DNA of 64,000 nt from Pseudomonas viridiflava (GCF_900582625.1 NZ_UTIQ01000138.1:124001-188000), one strand, 5' to 3'. Shown: positions 1 to 10,194, counted from the stretch's first letter. Program-made: numbers and translations. The notes: generated by a model from the letters alone, not told the origin.

Positions 1-1
1 A

Positions 2-730
2 TTGTTGGCGCTGAACACCACCCTCGGCCAGCAGCGCGTCGAGGTCATCCTGGTCTCGCGCAACAGCGCCGACACCGGCCTGCGCGCGTTCAACTCCATC
101 AGCCACTACGGCCTGGATATCACCCGCGCCGCCTTTGTTGGCGGCCGCAGCCCCGATCCTTACCTGGCCGCCTTTGGCTGCCACCTGTTCCTTTCCACTC
201 ACGCCGAAGACGTGCGCAGCGCCCTGCGTTCGGGTTTTGGCGCGGCGACCATCCTCTCCGGTGGCGCGCGGCGGGCGGCCAGCACGGAACTGCGGATCGC
301 CTTCGACGGTGACGCGGTGCTGTTTTCCGATGAGTCCGAGCGCGTGTACCAGGCCGGTGGGCTGGTGGCGTTCCAAACCCACGAGCGCGAGTCGGCGCGC
401 GAGTTGTTGGGCGGCGGGCCGTTCAAGCCATTCCTCGCTGCGCTGCACAGCTTGCAGCAGGAGTTCCCGCCGGAAAATTGCCCGATCCGCACGGCACTGG
501 TGACGGCCCGTTCAGCGCCGGCGCACGAGCGCGTGATTCGCACCTTGCGCGAGTGGAATATTCGCTTGGACGAGTCGTACTTTCTTGGCGGGCTGGAGAA
601 AACCGCCATTCTGGAAACCTTCGGCGCCGACGTGTTTTTTGACGACCAACCGGGCCACTGCGAGAAAAGCCGCGAAGTGGTTGCCACCGGCCATGTGCCG
701 CACGGCATCAGTAACGAGCCACAGCACTAG
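2..730 (+). CDS. 5'-nucleotidase, cN-I type (5' end outside the window)
   Basis: The protein resembles bacterial members of the cytosolic 5'-nucleotidase I family (NT5C1-like), which dephosphorylate nucleoside monophosphates. Recognisable segments are VILVSRNSADTGLRAFNSI near the N-terminus, AFVGGRSPDPYLAAF and the C-terminal FFDDQPGHCE, which carries an acidic pair typical of HAD-like phosphatases. The frame is open to the window edge, so the N-terminus is missing and the TTG at base 2 is probably internal. The gene ends about 110 bp before the universal stress gene on the same strand. The family call is fairly safe; the substrate is unknown. Confidence 0.8.
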   Translation: MLALNTTLGQQRVEVILVSRNSADTGLRAFNSISHYGLDITRAAFVGGRSPDPYLAAFGCHLFLSTHAEDVRSALRSGFGAATILSGGARRAASTELRIAFDGDAVLFSDESERVYQAGGLVAFQTHERESARELLGGGPFKPFLAALHSLQQEFPPENCPIRTALVTARSAPAHERVIRTLREWNIRLDESYFLGGLEKTAILETFGADVFFDDQPGHCEKSREVVATGHVPHGISNEPQH

Positions 731-841
731 TCTCCCGGCCGTTTTGCTGCCCGTTCGTCTTGCACTACTAACAGCGGCTGGATTTATAGCCAGCACTGCT
801 AAGCTCAACCCAGGCCGTTAAGAATGCAGTTAGGAGGCCGC

Positions 842-1345
842 ATGATTCGATCGATCCTTTATGCCACCGATTTAGGCCTTTACGCCCCATATGTGTTGCA
901 ACACGCCCTGGCCATGACGCGCGCCTTCAAAGCGGATTTGTATGTCGTGCACGCCGTGGAACCGTTGGGGTTGTTCGCCGAATCGGTATTGAAAACCTAC
1001 CTGGATGAAGCGGTGCTCACGGAAATTCGCACCAACGGCCTCAGCGGCGTGCTGGCCAGCATTGAGCAGCGGGTGTTTGAAGGCTTCAGAGATGAGATGG
1101 GCGATGCCCAGCAAGACATGCAAATGGTGCGGGCGGTGCGGGTGGTGCAGGGCGATCCACCGCAAGTGATCCTGGCCGAGGCGCAGCGCTTCAATGTGGA
1201 TTTACTGGTGATCGGCAGCCACAGCAGCCATACGGGGGCGCAAGACATTCCCTTGGGCAGAACCGCAACGCGCCTGGTGCAGCTCGCGGAAGTGCCGGTG
1301 TACCTGGTGCCGATGCTGCAGCACCGCACACGGGCCGATTTCTAA
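842..1345 (+). CDS. Universal stress protein, UspA family
   Basis: A single UspA domain of 167 residues begins MIRSILYATDLG and ends with the nucleotide-binding signature of the family: VIGSHSSHTG followed by GRTATRLVQLAEVPVYLVP. The family's G-2x-G-9x-G(S/T) pattern is only partly kept, so ATP binding is likely but not certain. I chose the ATG at 842 because AGGAGG lies at 832-837; an in-frame ATG at 824 would put that site inside the gene. It lies between the nucleotidase and cysB on the same strand. The role is probably cytoplasmic stress tolerance; no specific stress can be read from the sequence. Confidence 0.9.
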   Translation: MIRSILYATDLGLYAPYVLQHALAMTRAFKADLYVVHAVEPLGLFAESVLKTYLDEAVLTEIRTNGLSGVLASIEQRVFEGFRDEMGDAQQDMQMVRAVRVVQGDPPQVILAEAQRFNVDLLVIGSHSSHTGAQDIPLGRTATRLVQLAEVPVYLVPMLQHRTRADF

Positions 1346-1476
1346 GAAACGTTTTGCTGCACGCCGCACACGCATGGGGCTGCGTATGCTAATAAAATAG
1401 TCTAGATTTAGCCTTCTAACCTCTACTATGGTTATATAACGCCTTTGGCGTCTGCTGCATCGCCTTTTCGCTTTGA

Positions 1477-2460
<984 letters not shown>

Positions 2461-2476
2461 GCCCGGTACAGATGAG

Positions 2477-2503
2477 AAAGGCGCCTTGATCGGCGCCTTT
2501 TTT
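2477..2503 (+). terminator. Rho-independent terminator of cysB
   Basis: AAGGCGCC and GGCGCCTT arms surround a short loop and are followed by a run of six T. The element lies 17 bases after the cysB stop. Its T run touches the stop codon of the convergent MFS gene, so it may serve both directions. Confidence 0.9.
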
Positions 2504-3698
2504 ATGGGCGAAGGTTGGTGATGCGCCCGTAACTGGCCGGCGCAAAGCGGGTGCTCAAGCCAATCAGCACCACGGCGCCGAGCGCCATGATCATCCAGGC
2601 TTGCGTGAGGTCGGCAAAGCGGTCGCGCAGCACGCCCGCCAACAGCGGCATACAACTGGCGATGATGTAACCGCCGCCCTGAACGAAGCTGGCCAATTCG
2701 CCGGCGCGGCTTGGGCTATCGGCGTGGTCCAGCGCCACGATCAGCGACAGCGGAAACAACGCGCCAATGCCGCAGCCGAGCAACAGACACGCTGGCAGCG
2801 CCAAGGGCAGGGGCGCGATGATCAGGCAGAACAGGCCGGCCAGCAGCAGCATCAGCAGCACGCTGTACAACGGCACACGACGATCCGGGAAACGGCCAAT
2901 CAATGCCGACACGGCCAGGCCGGCGACCACCTCAGTCAGAGTCAACGCGCCGAGCAAAAAGCCCGCAGCGGACGGTTGCCAACCGAGGCCGGTATAAAAG
3001 GGCGGCAGCCACGCGAGCACCAAGGTGTACGCGCCTGTGCCAATGCCAAAAAACACCATCAACTGCCAGGCTCGGCCGTTGCGCCAGAACGCAGGCGGCG
3101 CGGAGGCAGCCAGGGTTTCCTGCATGTGGTTCACGCGCTGCTGGCGTGACGCGACATACCACAGCGGCACCGCCAGCACGGCTGGCACCGCCCACACCGC
3201 CAGCGCCATTGGCCAACCGCCGACCGCCGCCAAACCCGCTACAGCCGCGGCGGCCACTGCCGCACCGGCCATGATGCCGGTGGTGTACAGCGCCATGACA
3301 TTGCCCGCCCTCGCGCCAAAGCAGCGCTTGATAAACGCCGGTAACAAGGTTTGCACCAGCGCGATGCCAATGCCGGCCATTACGGCGGTGGCGAGCAACC
3401 CATAGCGGCCCGAGACCGCCAGACGCAGGCCGCACGCCAGCGCAATGAGCGCGATACCTAAACCGATGCCGTTGCGTTCGCCCAGCCAGCGCCGCAGCCG
3501 CCCACCGGCCAGGGCGCACACGCCCATCACGAACACCGGCACGGTGGTCAGCAGGCTGGCTTGGGTGGAACTGATGCCGGTGGCCAATTCGATGCTGTCG
3601 AGCAATGGACCGATGGCGGCTAAAGCCGGCCGCAGATTCAACGCCAGCCCGACTACGGCCAGCACAATAAATAGGTGGGTACGCGGGGTTACGCTCAT
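2502..3698 (-). CDS. MFS transporter, CynX/NimT family
   Basis: A 12-helix major facilitator of 398 residues, starting MSVTPRTHLFIVLAVVGLAL. The conserved N-terminal LNLRPALAAIGPLL and ATGISSTQASLL segments are typical of the CynX/NimT (cyanate / 2-nitroimidazole transporter) branch. The start at 3698 is preferred over an upstream ATG at 3767 because it begins the first membrane helix and leaves the operator region outside the gene. It is divergent from a MarR regulator that probably controls it. The substrate cannot be told from sequence; efflux of a small toxic anion or drug is an inference from family and context. Confidence 0.85.
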   Translation of the reverse strand: MSVTPRTHLFIVLAVVGLALNLRPALAAIGPLLDSIELATGISSTQASLLTTVPVFVMGVCALAGGRLRRWLGERNGIGLGIALIALACGLRLAVSGRYGLLATAVMAGIGIALVQTLLPAFIKRCFGARAGNVMALYTTGIMAGAAVAAAAVAGLAAVGGWPMALAVWAVPAVLAVPLWYVASRQQRVNHMQETLAASAPPAFWRNGRAWQLMVFFGIGTGAYTLVLAWLPPFYTGLGWQPSAAGFLLGALTLTEVVAGLAVSALIGRFPDRRVPLYSVLLMLLLAGLFCLIIAPLPLALPACLLLGCGIGALFPLSLIVALDHADSPSRAGELASFVQGGGYIIASCMPLLAGVLRDRFADLTQAWMIMALGAVVLIGLSTRFAPASYGRITNLRP

Positions 3699-3720
3699 GT
3701 CTTCTATCTCGCCGTAAAGT

Positions 3721-3790
3721 ATCTCGACATCAAGATTAAAGTTCGAGCGTGCCCTTGCGCAAGGCATTAGTATTAGCTTTATATCGAGAT
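3721..3790. promoter_or_regulatory. Candidate MarR operator region between MFS and marR genes
   Basis: The stretch 3721-3736 reads ATCTCGACATCAAGAT, a near-palindrome of the ATCTYGA-N2-TCRAGAT type bound by many MarR proteins. A matching half-site, TATCGAGAT, lies at 3782-3790 just before the marR start. The sites flank the divergent promoters, so repression of both genes by the encoded MarR protein is plausible. This is a pattern match only. Confidence 0.6.
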
Positions 3791-3812
3791 GGTTTTATCA
3801 AGCGAGGCCCGA

Positions 3813-4304
3813 ATGAACGATCGAGCGCAACAGGCGGAAGCAGAATGGCGGCGCGAACGCCCGGATATAGACGCAGCCGTAATGGTCACCGTTGGGCGAT
3901 TACTGGAAGCGGCGCAGCTGATGGAGCGGCAGATACTGTCGCCATTGGCGGCGCAGTTCGGGCTGCAAAAAGGCGAGTTCGACGTCATCGCCACGTTGCG
4001 CCGAGCGGGCGCGCCGTACCAATTGATGCCCACCGAACTCTACGAAGGATTGATGCTGTCATCCGGCGCCATGACCAGCCGCCTCGACCGCCTGGAACGC
4101 AGCGGCCTGATCGAACGCCTGCCATCGCCCAGCGACCGGCGCAGCACCCTGGTGCAACTGACCCCGTCGGGTCTGGCCTTGATCGACAAAGTGCTGCCGC
4201 TGCACGTCGACAACGAACAGCGCGCGCTTGAAGTGCTGGCGCCGGCAGAGCAGAAGCAGCTGAGCGAATTGCTGGGCAAGCTGATTAGCGGGTTGCGCGG
4301 CTAA
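3813..4304 (+). CDS. MarR-family transcriptional regulator
   Basis: A winged-helix MarR protein of 163 residues. The core reads LAAQFGLQKGEFDVIATLRRAG, then SSGAMTSRLDRLERSGLIER and the wing LPSPSDRRSTLVQLT, which contains the conserved DxR wing motif. The ATG at 3813 is preferred over 3789 because GAGG lies at 3804-3807. MarR proteins usually repress a neighbouring efflux or detoxification gene and release DNA on binding a small phenolic or oxidised ligand. The divergent MFS transporter and the palindrome between them fit this arrangement. Confidence 0.88.
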   Translation: MNDRAQQAEAEWRRERPDIDAAVMVTVGRLLEAAQLMERQILSPLAAQFGLQKGEFDVIATLRRAGAPYQLMPTELYEGLMLSSGAMTSRLDRLERSGLIERLPSPSDRRSTLVQLTPSGLALIDKVLPLHVDNEQRALEVLAPAEQKQLSELLGKLISGLRG

Positions 4305-4310
4305 AGCCCC

Positions 4311-4492
4311 CCACAGACACCTCGGTCCCTGTAGGAGCGGCTGGGCGGCATTCCGATTAGCCGCGAGCTTTTTAAAATTCCAGCCGCCTCGCAAATCGAG
4401 GTCGAGCGTCCCAAAAGCAAAAAGCTCGAGACTAAAGTCTCTCCCACAGACACCTCGGTGCCTGTGGGAGCGGCTTCAGCCGCGAGCTTTTG
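4311..4492. repeat. Two REP-type elements between marR and the cysH-like gene
   Basis: Two copies of a CCACAGACACCTCGGT-N-CCTGT-N-GGAGCGGCT unit begin at 4311 and 4444. Each is followed by a GCCGCGAGCTTTT segment, the other half of a REP palindrome. The intergenic stretch 4305-4501 holds nothing else recognisable. Confidence 0.75.
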
Positions 4493-4501
4493 ATCCTGCT
4501 T

Positions 4502-5122
4502 TTAATGGTTAATGTGCAAGCCACACTCGCGATTATCTTCGCCCTTGGTTGGGTCGAAGTAGTCGAAGTTATTCGGCAAATTATGCTGAGTCAGGTACTG
4601 ATAAAGATCCTTCGACGACCAATGCAGCAGCGGCGCAACCTTGATCAAGCCATCCGGGTTGATGCTGATCGGCTCCATCTGTGCGCGCACGGCGGTGTCG
4701 GTGGCGCGCAGGGCGGTGAACCACACTTGCGGGGCGGTTTCACGCAGGGCGCGGGTGAAGGGTTCCAGTTTCACTTCTTCGGTAAAGGCTTCGTGACGCG
4801 GATCGTCCAGCGCCGGCACCGGGCCTTCCAGCGCTTCGCGGTGGGCGCGGCTGCGTTTGGGCAGGTAGGTGATCAGGTTCAGGTTCAGCGCGCGGGTCAC
4901 TTCATCGGCGAATTTGTAGGTGGCTTCGGTGTTGTAACCGTTGTCCATCCAGATGATCGGAATGTCCGGTTTCACCTGGCTGACCATGTGCAGAATCACC
5001 GCTTCGAAGGGGCGGAAGTTGGTGGTGCAAATGGCCGTCTTGCCCAGGCCAAGCGCCCACTCCACCAGCTTTTCCGGCTGGTTGGCGAATTCGGCGTTCA
5101 GCTTGTCCAGATCAAGATCCAT
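4502..5122 (-). CDS. CysH-like PAPS reductase family protein, divergent
   Basis: The protein (206 residues from 5122) belongs to the PAPS/APS reductase family: VWFTALRATDTAVRAQM, KVAPLLHWSSKDLYQYL and the C-terminal ECGLH that carries the catalytic cysteine. It lacks the CC and CxxC pairs that bind a 4Fe-4S cluster in APS reductases. It is also short between the WxxKDLYQYL segment and ECGLH, and the usual SSSFG/SGAED nucleotide loop reads TTNFRPF. The start at 5122 has GGAG about six bases upstream. P. aeruginosa has an Fe-S type APS reductase next to thrH as I recall it, so this may be a replacement or a protein with an altered job. Confidence 0.75.
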   Translation of the reverse strand: MDLDLDKLNAEFANQPEKLVEWALGLGKTAICTTNFRPFEAVILHMVSQVKPDIPIIWMDNGYNTEATYKFADEVTRALNLNLITYLPKRSRAHREALEGPVPALDDPRHEAFTEEVKLEPFTRALRETAPQVWFTALRATDTAVRAQMEPISINPDGLIKVAPLLHWSSKDLYQYLTQHNLPNNFDYFDPTKGEDNRECGLHINH

Positions 5123-5305
5123 GAGGGGCTCCAGGTTCATTTCGGCAGGGAGGGCGATGGTAGCAAAAAGCGCTGCGAGCCTGCAGCGCGCCGTGGTGAT
5201 AGGCACTATCAGCGTGGTTGAACATCGCCAGGAGCCGCGTTGCGTGGCCGCAGGCAAGCGGCTAGAGTGCCGCCTTCTTTTCTGAATCCTGTTTAGGAGT
5301 GCCCT

Positions 5306-5923
5306 GTGGAAATCGCCTGTCTCGACCTGGAAGGTGTGTTGGTCCCAGAAATCTGGATCGCCTTCGCGGAAAAAACCGGTATCGACGCGCTCAAAGCCAC
5401 CACCCGGGACATTCCCGACTACGACGTGCTAATGAAGCAGCGCCTGCGCATTCTCGATGAGCACGGCCTGAAGCTCGCCGACATTCAGGAAGTGATCGCC
5501 ACCCTCAAGCCGCTGGAAGGCGCCGTGGAGTTCGTCGACTGGCTGCGCGAGCGTTTCCAGGTGGTGATTCTCTCCGACACCTTCTACGAATTCTCCCAGC
5601 CGCTGATGCGCCAACTGGGTTTCCCGACCCTGCTGTGCCACAAGCTGATCACCGACGAAACCGACCGCGTGGTGAGCTACCAACTGCGCCAGAAAGACCC
5701 CAAGCGTCAGTCGGTGCTGGCATTTAAAAGCCTGTACTACCGCGTGATCGCCGCTGGCGACTCGTACAACGACACCACCATGCTCAGCGAAGCCAACGCC
5801 GGCATCCTGTTCCATGCCCCGAAAAACGTGATCCGCGAATTCCCGCAGTTCCCGGCGGTGCATACGTTTGAAGACTTGAAGAAAGAGTTCTTGAAAGCGT
5901 CGAACCGCGAGCTGAGTTTGTAA
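5306..5923 (+). CDS. thrH: ThrH, phosphoserine phosphatase / homoserine phosphotransferase
   Basis: This HAD-superfamily enzyme of 205 residues opens MEIACLDLEGVLVPEIW, where the DLEG motif carries the nucleophilic Asp that is DxD in most HAD enzymes. Later motifs are VVILSDTF and the acidic GDSYNDTTML. ThrH removes phosphate from phosphoserine and can transfer it to homoserine, linking serine and threonine synthesis. The start codon is GTG with TAGGAG six bases upstream. It is divergent from the cysH-like gene and convergent with pabB, matching the order known in other pseudomonads. Confidence 0.93.
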   Translation: MEIACLDLEGVLVPEIWIAFAEKTGIDALKATTRDIPDYDVLMKQRLRILDEHGLKLADIQEVIATLKPLEGAVEFVDWLRERFQVVILSDTFYEFSQPLMRQLGFPTLLCHKLITDETDRVVSYQLRQKDPKRQSVLAFKSLYYRVIAAGDSYNDTTMLSEANAGILFHAPKNVIREFPQFPAVHTFEDLKKEFLKASNRELSL

Positions 5924-5975
5924 GACCCGCACCTGTTGGAGAGGCCGAAGCCTCTCCCACAGAGTTGTTTGTCGG

Positions 5976-7325
5976 TTACAGCCCTTCCAGCGTCTGCAAC
6001 AACACCCGCACTTTGGTGATCGATTCGTTGTATTCCGACCGCCACTGCGAGTCGGCGACGATGCCGCCGCCGCCCCAGCAATTCACCTTCCCGTCTTTGA
6101 TCAGCAGGCTGCGGATCGCAATCGAGCTGTCCATTTCGCCGCGCACGTCCACAAACAATAACGAACCGCAGTAGATCGCCCGCTGGGTCGGCTCCAGCTC
6201 GTCGATGATTTGCATGGCGCGAATTTTCGGTGCGCCGGTGATGGAGCCGCCCGGGAAACTGGTGGCGAGTACGTCCAGCGCGTCGTTGCCCGGCGCCAGG
6301 GTGCCGGTTACGCAGCTCACCAGGTGATGCACGTTGGGGTAAGTCTCTAGGGCAAACAGCTGCGGCACCCGCACCGAGCCGATGGCGCAGCTGCGGCCGA
6401 GGTCGTTGCGCAGCAGGTCGACGATCATCAGGTTTTCGGCGCGGTCTTTGGGGCTGGCCAGCAGGTCGTCGGCGAAGGCTTGGTCTTCGGCGGTCGTCTG
6501 GCCCCGAGGCCGGGTGCCTTTGATGGGGCGGGTTTCGACTTGGCCGTTGTGTACTTGCACGAATCGCTCGGGCGAAAAACTCACAATCGCCTGGTTATCG
6601 CCCAGCGCCACGTAACCGGAAAACGGTGTAGGGCACGCCTGGCGCAGTGCTTGGTAGGCACTCCACGGGTCGCCCTGGCACGGCGCGCGAAAGCGTTGGG
6701 CGAAGTTCACCTGGTAGCAATCGCCGGCGTGGATATACGCCTGAATGCGCTCGAACGCCTGGCGGTAATCGGCTTCGCTGAGGTCGGCGGCGAAATCTTC
6801 GAGCAGGGTGAACGGCCCGCAGCTAGGCGGCGCGTCACCGCCAAACAAGGCGATCAAACGCTGGCGCTCAGCCTCGGCCAGCGCCGGGTGAAACAGCAAC
6901 TGGCTGCTGCCGATGTGGTGGTCGCTAATCAGTGCCCAGCCGTACAAACCCAACTGCGCATCAGGCAGGTGCAGGTCATCGCGTGCATTCGCCGGCAATG
7001 CCTCCGAGCGGCGACCGAAGTCGTAACTCAAGTAACCCATCAAGCCGCCCGCGAACGGCAGTTCGTAACCGCCTGGAACCTCGGCGGCGCCCAGTTGAGC
7101 CAGGGCCGCGCGCAGGCGCTGGATAAAGTCGTTGGCCGATTCGTCAGCGGCTGGTGCCAGCGCTGCCAATGGCCAGGCGCTCATAAGGTCATAGCGTGCA
7201 CGCTGGGAAGTCGGCCGACCGCCGTCGAACAGCAGCGCACCAGGCGCCTGGCGGATGTAGGAAAAGTACTCGGCTGGGTCTGCCCGATAAGGCAGCGGAT
7301 GCAACGAACAGGTAGGCATGGGCAC
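5976..7325 (-). CDS. pabB: Aminodeoxychorismate synthase component I
   Basis: A chorismate-binding enzyme of about 449 residues. It has an N-terminal anthranilate-synthase-I-like region and the catalytic chorismate domain: ETRPIKGTRPRGQT, containing the PIKGT lysine typical of PabB rather than TrpE, then DLLRNDLGRSCAIGSV, FPGGSITGAPKIRAMQIIDELE and CWGGGGIVADS. It converts chorismate to 4-amino-4-deoxychorismate with the amidotransferase PabA, on the route to folate. The start may be ATG 7325 or 7319. It stands alone, convergent with thrH. Confidence 0.94.
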   Translation of the reverse strand: MPMPTCSLHPLPYRADPAEYFSYIRQAPGALLFDGGRPTSQRARYDLMSAWPLAALAPAADESANDFIQRLRAALAQLGAAEVPGGYELPFAGGLMGYLSYDFGRRSEALPANARDDLHLPDAQLGLYGWALISDHHIGSSQLLFHPALAEAERQRLIALFGGDAPPSCGPFTLLEDFAADLSEADYRQAFERIQAYIHAGDCYQVNFAQRFRAPCQGDPWSAYQALRQACPTPFSGYVALGDNQAIVSFSPERFVQVHNGQVETRPIKGTRPRGQTTAEDQAFADDLLASPKDRAENLMIVDLLRNDLGRSCAIGSVRVPQLFALETYPNVHHLVSCVTGTLAPGNDALDVLATSFPGGSITGAPKIRAMQIIDELEPTQRAIYCGSLLFVDVRGEMDSSIAIRSLLIKDGKVNCWGGGGIVADSQWRSEYNESITKVRVLLQTLEGL

Positions 7326-7482
7326 AGTCAGTCGGGCGCGGGCGCCGATTGTAGAGGGCCGCCAGCATTGATCCTAGAGCGAGTGAGTGGGTTTACTCGG
7401 AGATAGCGAGCTGATTAGTATGGACAGATCCCAAGGGTACGAAATTTCCTATCAGAATAATAATTTTCAAGGGATCCAGGTC

Positions 7483-10194
7483 ATGGATGAAGTGCACAAT
7501 CCAGCCGCCGGTAGCCTCCTTCGTTCGAAGTTGCGACCTCCTCATGTTCCCGCTGATTATTTGCCGCGCCCGCACCTCAAAGCCGCGCTGGCAGCCAATC
7601 CGCATGCTCGGCTAATTCTCCTCTCGGCCCCGGCCGGCTTCGGCAAAACCAGCGCACTGTCTGCGTTGGCGCAGAGTTACGCCAATGCTGGCAGCGCCGT
7701 GGCATGGTTTTCCCTGAGCGCCGAAGACGACGACCCCTCACGCTTCTTCCAGCAACTGATCGACGCCCTGCGCGCCGCGATTCCGGGGTTGGGTGAAGAC
7801 GCCCTCGCGTACCTGCAAAACACCATGCGTGTGCCTGCCGCCGCCCTGATGGAAAGCCTGTTGGCCGACCTCGCGCAGCGCGAGCAGCCGCTGTTGCTGG
7901 TGCTAGACGACCTGCATCTGGTGCAGGACGCCGAGCTGTTAAGCAGCCTTAATCGCCTGATCAAACTGGCCCCGGCGGGCTTTGTGCTGGCGGTGGGCAG
8001 CCGTTCCACGCCATCGCTGAACCTGGCCACCTGGCGCGCCAAGGAAGTGCTGCTGGAAATCGGCGCGCCGGAGCTGCGCATGAGCAAGGCCGAAACCCGC
8101 GAGTACCTCGACCGTGGCGGCCTACATCTGGATGAAGTGGCCCTCGACGCCCTGCATTCGCGCACCGAAGGCTGGGTGGTCGGCGTGCACCTGGCCAGCC
8201 TGTGGCTGCGCCATCAGCCACAAGCCTCCGAGCAGATGGTGGACTTGGGCGGCGACCAGGTTGCTGTCGGCGATTACCTGCTGCGTAGCGTGTTCGAGCA
8301 GTTGTCTGCTGAGATGCAAGACGTGCTGTTGGCCCTGGGCGTGGCCACGCAACTGAGTGGCGACCTGGCCAACGCCCTGACCGGGCGCCAGGACGGCCAG
8401 AAGCTGCTGGAAAAACTCGAAGCCATGCAGCTGTTCTTGCTGCCCCTGGACCGCGAACGGCAGTGGTACCGCTTCCATAACCTGTTCGCCGACTTCTTGC
8501 GCTCACGCCTGAAAGAGCGCGACCCCGACCGCCTCAGCCAACTGCATTTCAACGCCAGTCTGTGGTTCACCAACCACCACATGCAAAACCTCGCCATCGA
8601 GCACGCCTGCCTGGCCGACGACCCGCAGATGCTCGCGGCGCTGGTGGATGGCTGCGGCCTGGAATTGATCAACCGTGGGCAGCTCAACCTGATTTATCGC
8701 TGGCGCCAGCGCGTGCCGGATGAAATTGCCGAGCGTTTCCCGGTGCTGGTGCTGGCCGATGTCTGGAGCCGTGCCGCCGAGCTGTCGTTGCCCGAAGCCA
8801 ACGGCATGCTCGACGAGCTGCTGGCGCGTTGGGGCAAGCACAAATCCGAAGGGCCGCTGAGCGACAAGGTGCTGGCGATTCTGGCGATCAAAGCCGTGCT
8901 GGCCCTGCAAAAAGACGACCTCGATACCTGCGTCGCCCTGGCCCGCAAAGTGGAAGCGCAGCTCGGCCAACACACCGCGTTCCTTGAAGTGGCGCTGCTG
9001 ATTATCGGCGCCCTGGCCCTGGTGATGCTGGCGCAGCCCGAGCAGGCGCGACGGTTGCTGGCCTTGGCCCAGCAACGCAAACACTTCCTCGAAGGCCGTT
9101 ACCTCGACATGCAACTGGCCAACGTGGAAATTCTGCTGTGCCTGGAGCAAGGGCAGGTCAAGCAGGCGCAGCTGTTGTTCGATCAACTGCGCGCGCGGCT
9201 GATCCCCTGGTTTGGCGAGAAGTCCCGGGCGCTGGCGCTGCCCACCATCACCGAATCGCTGGTGGCCTATCAGCAGGGGCGCTTCCAGGCGCTGGAGGAA
9301 AACCTCGGCTGGGCGCTGGGCAAGCTCGACGTGATCAACCCCATCGACCTCTACGCCCAAGGCATGCTCAGCCTGGCGCGCACCCAACGCATTCTGGAAA
9401 AACCCAAAGACGCACAGAACACCCTGGTGCTGATGCAAAACCTGGCGGCGCGCAACCAGTCCTGGCGCTTCTACGCCCAGGCGGCCGGCGAAGAAATTGC
9501 CCTGATTTTGCAAGAGCAGGCCACCGACCGCATCAAGCGCGCCGAGGCGCGTTTTCAAGGCGTCGACTGGCCCAAACTCGCCGCGCCCTATAAAGCCATG
9601 AGCTTCAACCCGGTGTTGTGGGTGCAGGGCCTGACCCGCATTCGCCTGCAACAGGCACGCGCCCATTACAGCGAGGCGCTGCATGAAATCACCCAGCTGC
9701 GCGGCCAACTGCAAAACGGCTGGCACGGCCTGCAACGCCTGCGTCTGGACCTGCTCTCGGCGCTGAGTTATCAGCGCCTCGGCTATCAGGAACGGGCGCA
9801 ATCGCTGTTGGTGCAGTGCCTGATCAGCGCCGAGCGCGAAGGCGTGCGCAGTCTGTTTATCGAGGAAGGTGAGGGCATTCGCCTGTTGCTGCAAAACCTC
9901 GAAGCGGCGGAGCGCCAGCCGGCGCTACAAGGCTTTATTCGCGGGCTGCTGGCCGTGTGGCCGGGGCAGGACGCGCGCAAGTCGCTGGAAGTGCTGGAAG
10001 AAGGCCTGACCGAGCGCGAGCGCGATGTCGTGTTGCTGGCGGCCAAGGGCATGTCCAACGAAGAAATCGGCCAGCAACTGGCCTTGGCGCTGGGCACGGT
10101 GAAATGGCACCTGCACAACATTTACGAGAAGCTCAAGGTGCGCAATCGGACGCAAGCCATCCGCCGCGCCCGTGAATTGGGGCTGCTGCAATGA
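7483..10194 (+). CDS. MalT-type LuxR regulator, first of a tandem pair
   Basis: A very large ATP-dependent LuxR protein of about 903 residues. After MDEVHNPAAGSLLRSKLRPP comes a Walker A loop in SAPAGFGKTSAL, a Walker B in LLLVLDDLHLV, a long TPR-like helical middle, and a C-terminal LuxR helix-turn-helix (LTERERDVVLLAAKGMSNEE, then LGTVKWHLHNIYEKLKVRNR). MalT-type proteins bind ATP and an inducer before activating transcription. In-frame starts exist at 7387 (GTG), 7420 and 7483; the last begins the conserved domain. Its stop overlaps the next start as ATGA, so the two regulators are translationally coupled. It probably controls the envelope genes from 13.3 kb; the inducer is unknown. Confidence 0.88.
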   Translation: MDEVHNPAAGSLLRSKLRPPHVPADYLPRPHLKAALAANPHARLILLSAPAGFGKTSALSALAQSYANAGSAVAWFSLSAEDDDPSRFFQQLIDALRAAIPGLGEDALAYLQNTMRVPAAALMESLLADLAQREQPLLLVLDDLHLVQDAELLSSLNRLIKLAPAGFVLAVGSRSTPSLNLATWRAKEVLLEIGAPELRMSKAETREYLDRGGLHLDEVALDALHSRTEGWVVGVHLASLWLRHQPQASEQMVDLGGDQVAVGDYLLRSVFEQLSAEMQDVLLALGVATQLSGDLANALTGRQDGQKLLEKLEAMQLFLLPLDRERQWYRFHNLFADFLRSRLKERDPDRLSQLHFNASLWFTNHHMQNLAIEHACLADDPQMLAALVDGCGLELINRGQLNLIYRWRQRVPDEIAERFPVLVLADVWSRAAELSLPEANGMLDELLARWGKHKSEGPLSDKVLAILAIKAVLALQKDDLDTCVALARKVEAQLGQHTAFLEVALLIIGALALVMLAQPEQARRLLALAQQRKHFLEGRYLDMQLANVEILLCLEQGQVKQAQLLFDQLRARLIPWFGEKSRALALPTITESLVAYQQGRFQALEENLGWALGKLDVINPIDLYAQGMLSLARTQRILEKPKDAQNTLVLMQNLAARNQSWRFYAQAAGEEIALILQEQATDRIKRAEARFQGVDWPKLAAPYKAMSFNPVLWVQGLTRIRLQQARAHYSEALHEITQLRGQLQNGWHGLQRLRLDLLSALSYQRLGYQERAQSLLVQCLISAEREGVRSLFIEEGEGIRLLLQNLEAAERQPALQGFIRGLLAVWPGQDARKSLEVLEEGLTERERDVVLLAAKGMSNEEIGQQLALALGTVKWHLHNIYEKLKVRNRTQAIRRARELGLLQ

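Noticed and set aside
8503..9894. Long open frame on the minus strand inside the first MalT-type regulator
   Set aside because: It is an antisense shadow of a GC-rich gene; the opposite strand has conserved Walker and helix-turn-helix motifs.
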